The notes: generated from the sequence alone by a model not told the origin. Shown: positions 1 through 5,968, numbered from the stretch's first letter. The stretch: DNA of 5,968 bases from Bradyrhizobium sp. (GCA_028290305.1 JAQGKC010000155.1:1-5968); one strand, 5' to 3'. Translations and numbers: made by a program.

Positions 1-1
1 A

Positions 2-283
2 TTTCTCGGGCCGCTGCTGACCGAGAAGCTTTTGTATTACCCGACCGTCACCCGCGAGCCGTTCCGCAACCGCGGCCGCATCACCGACCTGATCACGTCG
101 GAGCAATTGTTCAACGACATCGGCCAGTCGCCGCTGGACATCGCCACCGACCGGATCATGATGTGCGGCAGCCCGGGCATGCTCGAAGAACTGCGCCAGA
201 TGTTTGAGACGCGCGGTTTTCTCGAGGGCAGCCACAGCGAGCCCGGCCATTTTGTCATCGAAAAGGCGTTCGTCGAGCGCTGA
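2..283 (+). CDS. fpr: Ferredoxin/flavodoxin-NADP+ reductase, C-terminal fragment (5' end outside window)
   Basis: This is the last 93 residues of an FAD-containing reductase that moves electrons between NADPH and ferredoxin or flavodoxin in the cytoplasm. The frame is open to the left edge, so the true start lies outside; the TTG at 32 is an internal leucine codon. Seen: a YYPTVTRE segment followed by RGRITDLI, then the NADP-binding block MMCGSPGML, then the tail EPGHFVIEKAFVER. Known for the family: bacterial plant-type FNRs such as Rhodobacter capsulatus FPR share the CGS block and end in a similar VEKAF plus short C-terminal extension next to the flavin. Full-length members are about 255-260 residues, so roughly one third is visible. 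The TGA stop is followed 7 bases later by a long hairpin. Family assignment is secure; the redox partner cannot be told from the sequence. Confidence 0.9.
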   Translation, partial: FLGPLLTEKLLYYPTVTREPFRNRGRITDLITSEQLFNDIGQSPLDIATDRIMMCGSPGMLEELRQMFETRGFLEGSHSEPGHFVIEKAFVER

Positions 284-290
284 GCGGCGT

Positions 291-339
291 GTCCCGGACG
301 CGGTGCAGCGTTCTTAACGCTGCTCCGCAGATCCGGGAC
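291..339. repeat. REP-like palindromic element downstream of the reductase gene
   Basis: This is an imperfect 49-base hairpin. The outer arms GTCCCGGA (291-298) and TCCGGGAC (332-339) are perfect complements. The inner arms GCAGCGTT (305-312) and AACGCTGC (316-323) are perfect complements around a CTT loop, and GCGG/CCGC (300-303/325-328) pairs between them. No T-run follows, so it is not a classic rho-independent terminator. It resembles the intergenic palindromic repeats scattered through Bradyrhizobium-type genomes and shares the GTCCCGG core with the palindrome at 3278-3317. It may stabilise the 3' end of the reductase mRNA. The structure is seen directly; membership of a repeat family is recognition only. 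Confidence 0.7.
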
Positions 340-534
340 CCATCGAGGTTGAGCATTTTCGTGGGCTCAGGATCAGCAGCGCACCGCCTCGCGCTCTGTA
401 ACATCTGGGGCACGCATCACTCCTCCATCGAACAAACAATGTTGATAGTGCCAGCCGGTTATCGGCTGCTATAAACCCGGCCGAACTTCGCGTGGCTTTT
501 CGCCAACGCGTCGATAGGGGGAGCAATCGGGACT
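340..534. other. Spacer between the reductase repeat and the patatin gene
   Basis: About 195 bases without a convincing gene. It contains a short inverted repeat, CAGCCG (452-457) and CGGCTG (463-468) around GTTAT, immediately followed by an AT-rich CTATAAA (469-475). A TTGATA (442-447) lies upstream, but 22 bases separate it from TATAAA, too long for a standard sigma-70 promoter. The patatin promoter is expected here, but I cannot place it confidently. A TAA stop in the patatin frame at 472-474 limits how far upstream that gene could start. Confidence 0.4.
516..523 (+). promoter_or_regulatory. Ribosome binding site of the patatin gene
   Basis: AGGGGGAG lies 11 bases before the TTG at 535. 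It supports that unusual start codon, because no in-frame ATG or GTG lies between the upstream in-frame stop at 472-474 and the conserved glycine-rich motif. Spacing is at the long end of normal. Confidence 0.5.
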
Positions 535-1407
535 TTGTTCGTATCCAACCATGGCGGGCTTGCGAGAACGGCCTTTGTATTCGCAGGGGGAGGCAGTTTT
601 GGCGCCATTCAGGTGGGCATGATGCACTCACTCGCCGCACATGGAATTTCCGCGGATATGGTGGTCGGTTCCAGCGTCGGCGCCCTGAATGGCGCGTACT
701 ATGCGGGGGATCCCACATTAAGGGGCGTTCTGCAGTTGGAAACCATCTGGCGCGGATTGCAACGGCACGACGTTTTCCCGGTCACATGGCGGACCCTGCT
801 GGGATTTCTCTGGCGGCGGGATTTCCTGATTCCGCATGACGGGATCAGGAAGCTGATCGACGATCATATGCCCTATCGCAATTTGCAGGATGCCAGCCTC
901 CCGGTTCATATCGTCACGACCGATTTCGTCTCGGGCGACAGCGTTGTGCTGTCCGAGGGGTCGGTTGCCCAGGCGATCATCGCCTCTACCGCGATCCCAG
1001 GTGCCTTCGCGCCGGTCCGCTACAAGGATTTCTATCTGGCCGACGGCGCGATCTCGAGCAACACGCCGATCAAGGTCGCGGTCGCGAAAGGGGCGGAGCG
1101 CCTGATCATTCTGCCGACAGGGTACGCCTGCTCGACACAGACGCCTCCGACCGGCGCGGTGGCCAATGCGCTACACGCACTGACGCTCCTGATCGCGCGG
1201 CAATTGGTCAGCGAGTTGGAAGCTCTCGCCCCCGATATCGAATATTATGTGGTGCCGCCATTATGTCCGCTGGTGGGATCGCCCTACGACTTCTCGCGGA
1301 CGGCCGATCATATCGAGCGCGCCATCCGGAGCACCGACGCATGGCTGGCGCGAGGCGGCCTGGAGAAGAGCGCGATTCCAGACGAGATGCGCCCGCACAG
1401 TCACTGA
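535..1407 (+). CDS. Patatin-like phospholipase (serine acyl hydrolase)
   Basis: A 290-residue protein of the patatin/RssA family, which hydrolyses acyl ester bonds of lipids with a Ser-Asp dyad. Seen: the glycine-rich oxyanion loop GGGSFGAIQVG at residues 18-28, the nucleophile elbow GSSVG at 45-49 (Ser47), the conserved block STAIPGAFAPV at 151-161, and the DGA motif with catalytic Asp170. All catalytic elements are intact, so it should be active. No signal peptide or strong membrane segment is evident, so it is probably cytoplasmic or peripheral at the membrane. The length suits a single-domain bacterial patatin; there is no cyclic-nucleotide-binding or outer-membrane barrel domain. TTG at 535 is chosen because the next in-frame ATG lies beyond the oxyanion loop. 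The natural substrate is unknown: phospholipid turnover, storage-granule association and general esterase activity are all possible. It stands alone between spacers of 251 and 229 bases. Confidence 0.88.
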   Translation: MFVSNHGGLARTAFVFAGGGSFGAIQVGMMHSLAAHGISADMVVGSSVGALNGAYYAGDPTLRGVLQLETIWRGLQRHDVFPVTWRTLLGFLWRRDFLIPHDGIRKLIDDHMPYRNLQDASLPVHIVTTDFVSGDSVVLSEGSVAQAIIASTAIPGAFAPVRYKDFYLADGAISSNTPIKVAVAKGAERLIILPTGYACSTQTPPTGAVANALHALTLLIARQLVSELEALAPDIEYYVVPPLCPLVGSPYDFSRTADHIERAIRSTDAWLARGGLEKSAIPDEMRPHSH

Positions 1408-1583
1408 ACCGTTCGAGACTCGGCCGAGTTACATTGCACTGCAAAAAAGGGAGCGCATGGTGGCGATATGGCTCACTGCAGACAGGTTGATTTGCCACCG
1501 GCGGATTCGGTAGCCTCGCGGGTTGTCAGCTGTCATATCCGTGACCCCGTGCGCCGGATATCGTGTACAGATTGTTCGGATAA
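1408..1583. other. Spacer after the patatin gene
   Basis: This stretch has no convincing gene. It holds a perfect 12-base palindrome ACTCGGCCGAGT (1418-1429), a short TTGCA-C-TGCAA inverted repeat (1434-1444), and a possible 18-codon reading frame (1457-1513) behind AAGGGAG. No clear terminator for the patatin gene is visible. Confidence 0.4.
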
Positions 1584-1611
1584 TTGGACTAGGCTGCGGC
1601 TGAAAAATAAT
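1584..1611 (+). promoter_or_regulatory. Candidate sigma-70-type promoter for the glutamate-synthase-like gene
   Basis: TTGGAC (1584-1589) could serve as a -35 box and AATAAT (1606-1611, five of six matches to TATAAT) as a -10 box, with a 16-base spacer. Transcription would begin near 1618, giving a leader of about 19 bases to the ATG at 1637. This would be too short a leader for the alternative TTG start at 1622. The -35 match is weak, so the call is tentative. Confidence 0.4.
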
Positions 1612-1636
1612 ACGGCAGAATTTGCCTGAGGGCCCC

Positions 1637-3262
1637 ATGGAAACGTTGATGCTTCCGTTCTCGCCACGCTTCATCGTTCTTACGATTTGCGGCGTCGTCA
1701 CGGTATTGCTTCTCGGCATCGGGATTATCGACCATAAGGCATTCGACCTGGTTCTGATCCCGATTCTTATTTTCGGCGCCCTCACATTGCTCGGCATTCG
1801 CGATCTCACGCAAAAGAACCACGCGGTTCTGCGAAATTATCCGATCTCGGCGCATATCCGCTTCCTGCTCGAAGAGATCAGGCCGGAGATGCGGCAGTAT
1901 TTCTTCGAGAGCGAAAAGGACGGCATGCCGTTCAGCCGCGACACCCGTGCCTTGGTCTATCAGCGCGCCAAGATGGTGCTCGACAAGCGGCCGTTCGGCA
2001 CCCAGGAGGACGTCTATCGCGACGGCTATGAATGGATGCACCATTCGGTGGCGCCGAAGGCTCGTGCCGTCGAGCAATTTCGCGTCACCATTGGCGGTCC
2101 GGATTGCACCAAGCCATACTCAGCCTCGGTCTTCAATATCTCGGCGATGAGTTTCGGTGCGCTCAGCCCGAACGCGGTGCGCGCGCTGAATGCCGGCGCC
2201 AAAAGAGGCGGCTTCGCGCACGACACCGGCGAGGGCGGCTTCAGTCCCTATCACCGCGAAAATGGCGGCGACATCATCTGGGAAATCGGCTCCGGCTATT
2301 TTGGTTGCCGCAACCGGGACGGCACCTTTAATTCGGAAGAATTCGCCCGCGTCGCCGCCGACGATCAGATCAAGATGGTGGAGCTCAAGGTCAGCCAGGG
2401 CGCCAAGCCTGGGCATGGCGGTGTGCTGCCGGCGGCCAAGGTATCGGAGGAGATTTCCAAGATCCGGGGCGTCGCCATGGGCGAGGATTGCATCTCGCCG
2501 GCGTCGCACAGTGCCTTTTCGACGCCACTGGAAATGATGGCCTTCATCGGCGAGATGCGGCGGTTGTCCGGCGGCAAGCCGGCCGGCTTCAAGCTCTGCA
2601 TCGGCCACCCCTGGGAATTCCTGGCGATCTGCAAGGCGATGCTGCAGACCGGAATCTATCCTGATTTCATCGTGGTCGACGGCAATGAAGGCGGCACCGG
2701 TGCTGCGCCGCTTGAATTCATGGACCATCTGGGCATGCCAATGCGTGAGGGCGTCAATTTCGTCCACAATGCGCTGATCGGCATCAATGCCCGCGATCGT
2801 ATCCGCATCGGCACCGCTGGAAAGATAGCCACCGCATTCGACATGGCGCGCGCCATGGCGATCGGCGCCGACTGGTGCAATTCGGCGCGCGGCTTCATGT
2901 TTTCGCTGGGCTGCATCCAGTCGCTGAGTTGCCACACCGATCGATGCCCGACCGGTGTGACCACGCAGGATCCCTCGCGCGCCCGCGCGCTGGTGGTGCC
3001 GCACAAGATCGAGCGGGTCTACAATTATCATCATGCGACGCTGCATGCCCTGTCCGAGCTTCTCGCCGCCGCCGGGCTCGAACATCCGCAGCAATTGCGG
3101 CCGATCCATTTCTCGCAGCGATCCTCCACGAACGAGGTGCTGTCATTCGCGCGGCTCTATCCGTCGCTTCGCCCGGGCGAGTTGATCGACGGCACCAGCG
3201 ATCCTCGCTTCCGCGAGGCCTGGGCGTTGGCGCAGGCGGAAAGTTTCTCTGCAGCGGGTTGA
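1637..3262 (+). CDS. Orphan FMN-binding glutamate-synthase-family protein, membrane-anchored
   Basis: A 541-residue protein built around the FMN/iron-sulfur synthase domain of glutamate synthase large subunits, where 2-oxoglutarate and ammonia are reductively converted to glutamate. Seen in order: two hydrophobic segments (residues 12-31 and 36-54) that look like membrane spans; a linker to about residue 150; then FMN-barrel motifs SFGALSPNA (172-180), TGEGG (197-201), QGAKPGHGG (254-262), DGNEGGTGAAP (348-358) and GTAGKIATAFDMA (392-404). The 3Fe-4S cysteines are intact: Cys426, Cys432 and Cys437, spaced C-x5-C-x4-C and followed by PTGVTTQDP. The N-terminal glutaminase domain and C-terminal beta-helix domain of full-length GltB (about 1500 residues) are absent, and no gltD-like gene is nearby. 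ATG 1637 is preferred, with GAGGG 4 bases upstream; TTG 1622 and ATG 1649 are alternatives. The family is widespread but its reaction is unsettled, so glutamate synthesis is not assured. Confidence 0.88.
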   Translation: METLMLPFSPRFIVLTICGVVTVLLLGIGIIDHKAFDLVLIPILIFGALTLLGIRDLTQKNHAVLRNYPISAHIRFLLEEIRPEMRQYFFESEKDGMPFSRDTRALVYQRAKMVLDKRPFGTQEDVYRDGYEWMHHSVAPKARAVEQFRVTIGGPDCTKPYSASVFNISAMSFGALSPNAVRALNAGAKRGGFAHDTGEGGFSPYHRENGGDIIWEIGSGYFGCRNRDGTFNSEEFARVAADDQIKMVELKVSQGAKPGHGGVLPAAKVSEEISKIRGVAMGEDCISPASHSAFSTPLEMMAFIGEMRRLSGGKPAGFKLCIGHPWEFLAICKAMLQTGIYPDFIVVDGNEGGTGAAPLEFMDHLGMPMREGVNFVHNALIGINARDRIRIGTAGKIATAFDMARAMAIGADWCNSARGFMFSLGCIQSLSCHTDRCPTGVTTQDPSRARALVVPHKIERVYNYHHATLHALSELLAAAGLEHPQQLRPIHFSQRSSTNEVLSFARLYPSLRPGELIDGTSDPRFREAWALAQAESFSAAG

Positions 3263-3277
3263 GGCATCCACTTCCTA

Positions 3278-3317
3278 TCGGCGTATGGTCCCGGCGAACG
3301 CCGGGACCATACGCCGA
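3278..3317. repeat. Near-perfect 40-base palindrome between convergent genes
   Basis: Arms 3278-3296 and 3299-3317 are exact reverse complements over 19 bases, separated only by AA. As RNA it would form an 18-bp stem capped by GAAC. It starts 15 bases after the stop of the glutamate-synthase-like gene and lies between two convergent transcripts. It could therefore end or protect either mRNA. On the + strand a TTTT (3321-3324) follows only after GAGGA, and the - strand has no T-run, so it is not a textbook intrinsic terminator. The GGTCCCGG core matches the repeat at 291-339 and the degenerate copy at 3379-3398, pointing to a REP-type repeat family. Confidence 0.75.
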
Positions 3318-3378
3318 GGATTTTCGTTTAAGCGCTGTGCCAGCCGCCTTCTGCAAAAAGCAACGTCAGGGGTTATAG

Positions 3379-3398
3379 GTCGCGGCATTCGCCGGGAC
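3379..3398. repeat. Degenerate second copy of the GTCCCGG palindrome
   Basis: GTCGCGGC (3379-3386) and GCCGGGAC (3391-3398) are inverted repeats with one mismatch around ATTC, followed by GACGG. This looks like a decayed REP unit of the same kind as the palindrome about 80 bases to the left. It ends 12 bases before the stop codon of the ATPase gene and so would lie just downstream of that transcript's coding end. Confidence 0.5.
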
Positions 3399-3410
3399 GA
3401 CGGCAGGAAA

Positions 3411-4721
3411 TTAGTGCGGGTTTTCGAGGCTGAACAATTCCGACTGCTCGTCATAGGCGAACAGCTCCGCGTAACGTCCCCACGACACGATGGTCTTCAG
3501 GGTTTCGTCCGCATAGTCCTCCGACATGTAGTCCTCAAGTTCGTTGCGGAAGCGCGCGGCGGGGGCTGTGTGCGAGGGACGCTCATCGAGCACGCGGCGG
3601 ATCAGACCCATGACCGGCACGTAGTTGATGAGATGTTCGGCGAACAGCTTCTTGCGGGCATCGGTTTCGAGATGGGCAAAGCGCTTGCCGGCATCGGTCA
3701 GCATCAGATCGCCTTCGCTCAATTGGGCAAATCGCAGCAATTGAAGCGCTTCACCGAGGTGGAATATCTCGTCGGCTTCGAGTTGCAGGCTGCCGGCCAG
3801 GACCGGCAGATCGGCGTGCCCGTTATACGGGGCGCCTGCAAGCGTCTCGATCAGGCCGGAAAGAATGTTGGACGAGACGTGATTCAGGATCATGCCAACG
3901 CCGGTGCCGTGAATACCTTCGATGGCCGGAGTTTTGGGCTCCGCACGCTGCGTCATGCGGGCATAGATACTATCGACAAGCTGGCGGAAGGTCGGATCGA
4001 GACGGTTGCGCGGATGCGGCAGGTCGACCTTGATCTCGGCGGCGACGCGGCCGGGATTGGACGAAAACACCAGAATGCGGTCACACATCAGCACCGCTTC
4101 CTCGATGTTGTGCGTTACCATCAGCACGGACTTGATCGGCAGCCGGCCTTCGATCCACAGATCGATCAGGTCGGTACGGAGCGTCTCCGCGGTCAGCACA
4201 TCCAACGCTGAAAACGGCTCGTCCATCAGCAGCAGGTCGGGATGCACGACCAGCGCCCGCGCAAAGCCGACGCGCTGACGCATGCCGCCCGACAACTCCT
4301 TGGGGTATGCGGATTCGAAGCCGTCGAGACCGATCAGGTCGATCGCCGCGAGCGCCCGGGTGCGGCGCTCGGAGCTGTCGATCCCGAGCGCTTCCAAACC
4401 CAATTCGACGTTCTGCAGCACCGTCAGCCATGGAAACAGCGCGAAGGACTGAAACACCATGGAGACGCCGTTCGGCGGCCCCTTGATGGTCTCGCCGCGG
4501 CATTTTGCATCGCCCGAGGATGGCGCGACGAGCCCTGCGATGATGCGCAGCAGTGTCGACTTGCCCGATCCGGAGCGGCCGAGCAGGCCGACAATTTCGC
4601 CTGAGTGTATGGTCAGATCGACTTTTTCGAGAACCAGCAGATCCTCGCCGCTGCCTTTCGGAAACGACCGGCAGACGCTGCGGATATCGAGCAGGCTGGG
4701 CTGGTTGGTAAGATCGAGCAT
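3411..4721 (-). CDS. ABC transporter ATPase with C-terminal AAA-associated domain (nitrate/sulfonate/bicarbonate type)
   Basis: A 436-residue ATP-hydrolysing subunit that would power the adjacent inner-membrane importer. Seen: Walker A GRSGSGKST (48-56), Q-loop Gln91 in MVFQSF, signature LSGGMRQR (143-150), Walker B LLLMDEP (163-169, catalytic Glu168), D-loop SALD (171-174) and switch His204 in VTHNIEEA. All are intact. The ATPase domain ends near residue 260 and matches the NrtD/SsuB/TauB group. Residues about 275-430 form an added alpha-helical-looking domain that fits the 'AAA-associated' C-terminal family found on a subset of these ATPases; its role is not established, and regulation or subunit contact is inferred. 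ATG 4721 is chosen over the upstream in-frame codon at 4817 because that extension would overlap the permease gene, and AGGGG sits just before 4721. It is translated 14 bases after the permease stop, in the same operon. Substrate is unknown. Confidence 0.92.
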   Translation of the reverse strand: MLDLTNQPSLLDIRSVCRSFPKGSGEDLLVLEKVDLTIHSGEIVGLLGRSGSGKSTLLRIIAGLVAPSSGDAKCRGETIKGPPNGVSMVFQSFALFPWLTVLQNVELGLEALGIDSSERRTRALAAIDLIGLDGFESAYPKELSGGMRQRVGFARALVVHPDLLLMDEPFSALDVLTAETLRTDLIDLWIEGRLPIKSVLMVTHNIEEAVLMCDRILVFSSNPGRVAAEIKVDLPHPRNRLDPTFRQLVDSIYARMTQRAEPKTPAIEGIHGTGVGMILNHVSSNILSGLIETLAGAPYNGHADLPVLAGSLQLEADEIFHLGEALQLLRFAQLSEGDLMLTDAGKRFAHLETDARKKLFAEHLINYVPVMGLIRRVLDERPSHTAPAARFRNELEDYMSEDYADETLKTIVSWGRYAELFAYDEQSELFSLENPH

Positions 4722-4727
4722 AGGTTT

Positions 4728-4732
4728 CCCCT
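4728..4732 (-). promoter_or_regulatory. Ribosome binding site deciding the ATPase start
   Basis: Read on the - strand, CAGGGGAAACCT precedes the ATG at 4721, with AGGGG ending 6 bases before it. The site falls entirely within the 14-base gap between the permease stop and the ATPase start, which suits coupled translation of an operon. Confidence 0.6.
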
Positions 4733-4735
4733 GGG

Positions 4736-5968
4736 TCAGCCGAGGCGAAGACGACGCTCCCCGAAGGCGTAGAGCGGCCTCCAGAGCAGCCGATTGAAGA
4801 GCGTCACCAGAATGCACATGATGGCGATGCCGAGAACGACCCGTGGGAAGTCACCGGCTTCGGTCGCTGTCGCTATATAGGCACCGAGACCGGTGGCCGT
4901 CAGATGGGTGTCGCCCCAGCTTGCGACTTCCGCGACGATCGAGGCATTCCACGATCCTCCGGACGCGGTGATCGCGCCCGTGATGTAATAGGGGAAAATG
5001 CCGGGCAAGACGACTTTTACCCACCACCGCCATCCCCTGAGATGGAAGCTGCCGGCGGCCTCGCGAAGGTCGGTCGGGAATGCGCTGGCGCCCGCGATCA
5101 CATTGAACAGGATGTACCACTGCGTTCCCAGAATCATCAGCGGACTGAGCCAGACATTCGCGTTCAGGCCGTAGCGCACGATCACCACCACGAACACCGG
5201 GAAGGCGAGGTTGGCGGGAAATGCCGCCAGAAACTGCGCCAGCGGCTGTATTCGCTCGGCGAGCTTTGGCCGGAGTCCGATCCAGACCCCAACCGGCACC
5301 CATATCAGCGTCGCCAGCGCAATCAGCACGACGACGCGGGCCAGCGTGATGAACCCGTCCCCGACGGCGCTGAAGACGTCCGACCAGCTCAATGTCGCCG
5401 AGAGATACTCATAGACCTTCCAGGCGGCATAGCCTGTGCTGGCGATGATGAGTGCAAGCCAGAGCGCATCGACAATACGCGACGGCTCGCCTCGTTCTTG
5501 CGACGCTATTTTCAGTCGGCCCGGCAGCGCGATATGCAAATTCGAAATGGCCTTGTTCAGGGCCGCGAATGGAAAGGACAAAGCGCGCAGCGCGCGGGTT
5601 CGCCGAAACAGGTCGAGCATCCAGGATTCCGGAGCCGTTGCCGCGGCTGTCTGCTCGAACCGGAACTTGTCGGCCCAGGCCACCACAGGCCGAAACAACA
5701 ACTGGTCGTAGGCGATGATGACCAGCAGCATCGTCAGGATGGCGTAGCCGATCGCAGGCAGGTTCTGCTTTTGAATACCCAATGCGACGTAAGAGCCGAT
5801 GCCGGGCAGCGTGACCGTGGTGTTGCCGACCGTGATCGCCTCCGATGCCACCACGAAAAACCAGCCGCCTGACATCGACATCATGGTGTTCCAGATCAGA
5901 CCCGGCATTGCGAAAGGCACATCTAATCGCCAGAAGCGCTGCCAGCCGCTGAGGTGAAAGCTTTGCGA
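4736..5968 (-). CDS. ABC transporter double-domain permease, NitT/TauT type (N-terminus beyond right edge)
   Basis: The visible 410 residues are the C-terminal part of an inner-membrane permease made of two fused permease domains. The frame is open to the window edge, so the GTG at 5920 is an internal valine. Seen: the fragment opens with SFHLSGWQRFWRLD (from residue 3), the end of an EAA-loop that docks on the ATPase. The rest of domain 1 then runs to about residue 95. A polar, probably cytoplasmic linker follows (about 96-163). Domain 2 (about 164-410) has several membrane spans and its own EAA loop, LREAAGSFHLRGW at 301-313. The two halves are clearly homologous: SFHL and a following SGG recur at matching spacing, as do the G-x-G-x-Y segments. 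Fusion lets one polypeptide form the whole channel. It is the upstream partner of the ATPase gene. Nitrate, sulfonate, bicarbonate and other small anions are typical substrates of the superfamily, but nothing here identifies one. Confidence 0.9.
   Translation of the reverse strand, partial: SQSFHLSGWQRFWRLDVPFAMPGLIWNTMMSMSGGWFFVVASEAITVGNTTVTLPGIGSYVALGIQKQNLPAIGYAILTMLLVIIAYDQLLFRPVVAWADKFRFEQTAAATAPESWMLDLFRRTRALRALSFPFAALNKAISNLHIALPGRLKIASQERGEPSRIVDALWLALIIASTGYAAWKVYEYLSATLSWSDVFSAVGDGFITLARVVVLIALATLIWVPVGVWIGLRPKLAERIQPLAQFLAAFPANLAFPVFVVVIVRYGLNANVWLSPLMILGTQWYILFNVIAGASAFPTDLREAAGSFHLRGWRWWVKVVLPGIFPYYITGAITASGGSWNASIVAEVASWGDTHLTATGLGAYIATATEAGDFPRVVLGIAIMCILVTLFNRLLWRPLYAFGERRLRLG

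Noticed and set aside
442..475. TTGATA and TATAAA as a sigma-70 promoter for the patatin gene
   Set aside because: The spacer is 22 bases, well beyond the usual 16-18.
314..718. Antisense frame across the spacer and start of the patatin gene
   Set aside because: It runs through the palindromic repeat and into the conserved oxyanion region of the patatin on the opposite strand. No family resemblance.
1622..1636. TTG at 1622 as start of the glutamate-synthase-like protein
   Set aside because: No good ribosome site precedes it, and the candidate promoter would leave almost no leader. ATG 1637 has GAGGG just upstream.
2120..3109. Long - strand open frame (329 codons) opposite the glutamate-synthase-like gene
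   Set aside because: It lies wholly antisense to a gene with intact family motifs. Its composition is what high GC at third positions produces, and no motif is recognisable.
3285..4211. + strand open frame (308 codons) opposite the ATPase
   Set aside because: It is antisense to the ABC ATPase and begins inside the palindrome. No family is recognised.
4722..4817. N-terminal extension of the ATPase to an upstream in-frame codon
   Set aside because: It would overlap the permease's last codons. The added residues resemble no ABC ATPase, and the ribosome site at 4728-4732 supports ATG 4721.
4904..5872. + strand open frame (322 codons) opposite the permease
   Set aside because: It is antisense to a clear permease and is very rich in Arg, Gln, Asp and His, as expected for a shadow of hydrophobic coding sequence.
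1..5968. Mobile elements, CRISPR arrays, tRNA or rRNA genes, or a new defence system
   Set aside because: No transposase or integrase motifs, regularly spaced repeats or cloverleaf/rRNA sequences were seen. All four main genes fall in common metabolic or transport families.

Overview
The window looks like an ordinary chromosomal stretch of a GC-rich alphaproteobacterium. Bradyrhizobium, Rhodopseudomonas or a close relative is most likely. This rests on the high GC at third codon positions, the protein families present, and the GTCCCGG-type palindromic repeats between genes, which resemble the short repeats common in Bradyrhizobium. The genus is an inference from recognition, not from a database search.

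Layout. The left part reads on the + strand. It holds the C-terminal 93 residues of a ferredoxin/flavodoxin-NADP+ reductase (2-283), then a spacer with a long imperfect hairpin (291-339). Next come a patatin-like phospholipase starting at a TTG codon (535-1407), a 229-base spacer with a plausible promoter, and a membrane-anchored, stand-alone FMN/3Fe-4S glutamate-synthase-like protein (1637-3262). The right part reads on the - strand. It holds a two-gene ABC importer operon: a double-domain permease of the nitrate/taurine (NitT/TauT) type, whose N-terminus lies beyond the right edge (4736-5968), followed 14 bases later by its ATPase (3411-4721). That ATPase carries an extra C-terminal 'AAA-associated' domain. 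The two blocks converge on a 148-base spacer (3263-3410) holding a near-perfect 40-base palindrome and a degenerate second copy.

How the genes relate. The ABC permease and ATPase clearly form one transporter; its substrate is unknown and no binding protein is visible here. The three + strand genes are separated by more than 200 bases each and are probably separate transcription units. A redox link between the reductase and the orphan glutamate-synthase-like flavoprotein is possible, but only speculative. I found no mobile element, CRISPR array, RNA gene or clearly novel multigene system. The most interesting items are the orphan GltB-like flavoprotein with membrane anchors, the fused architecture of the ABC system, and the palindromic repeats.
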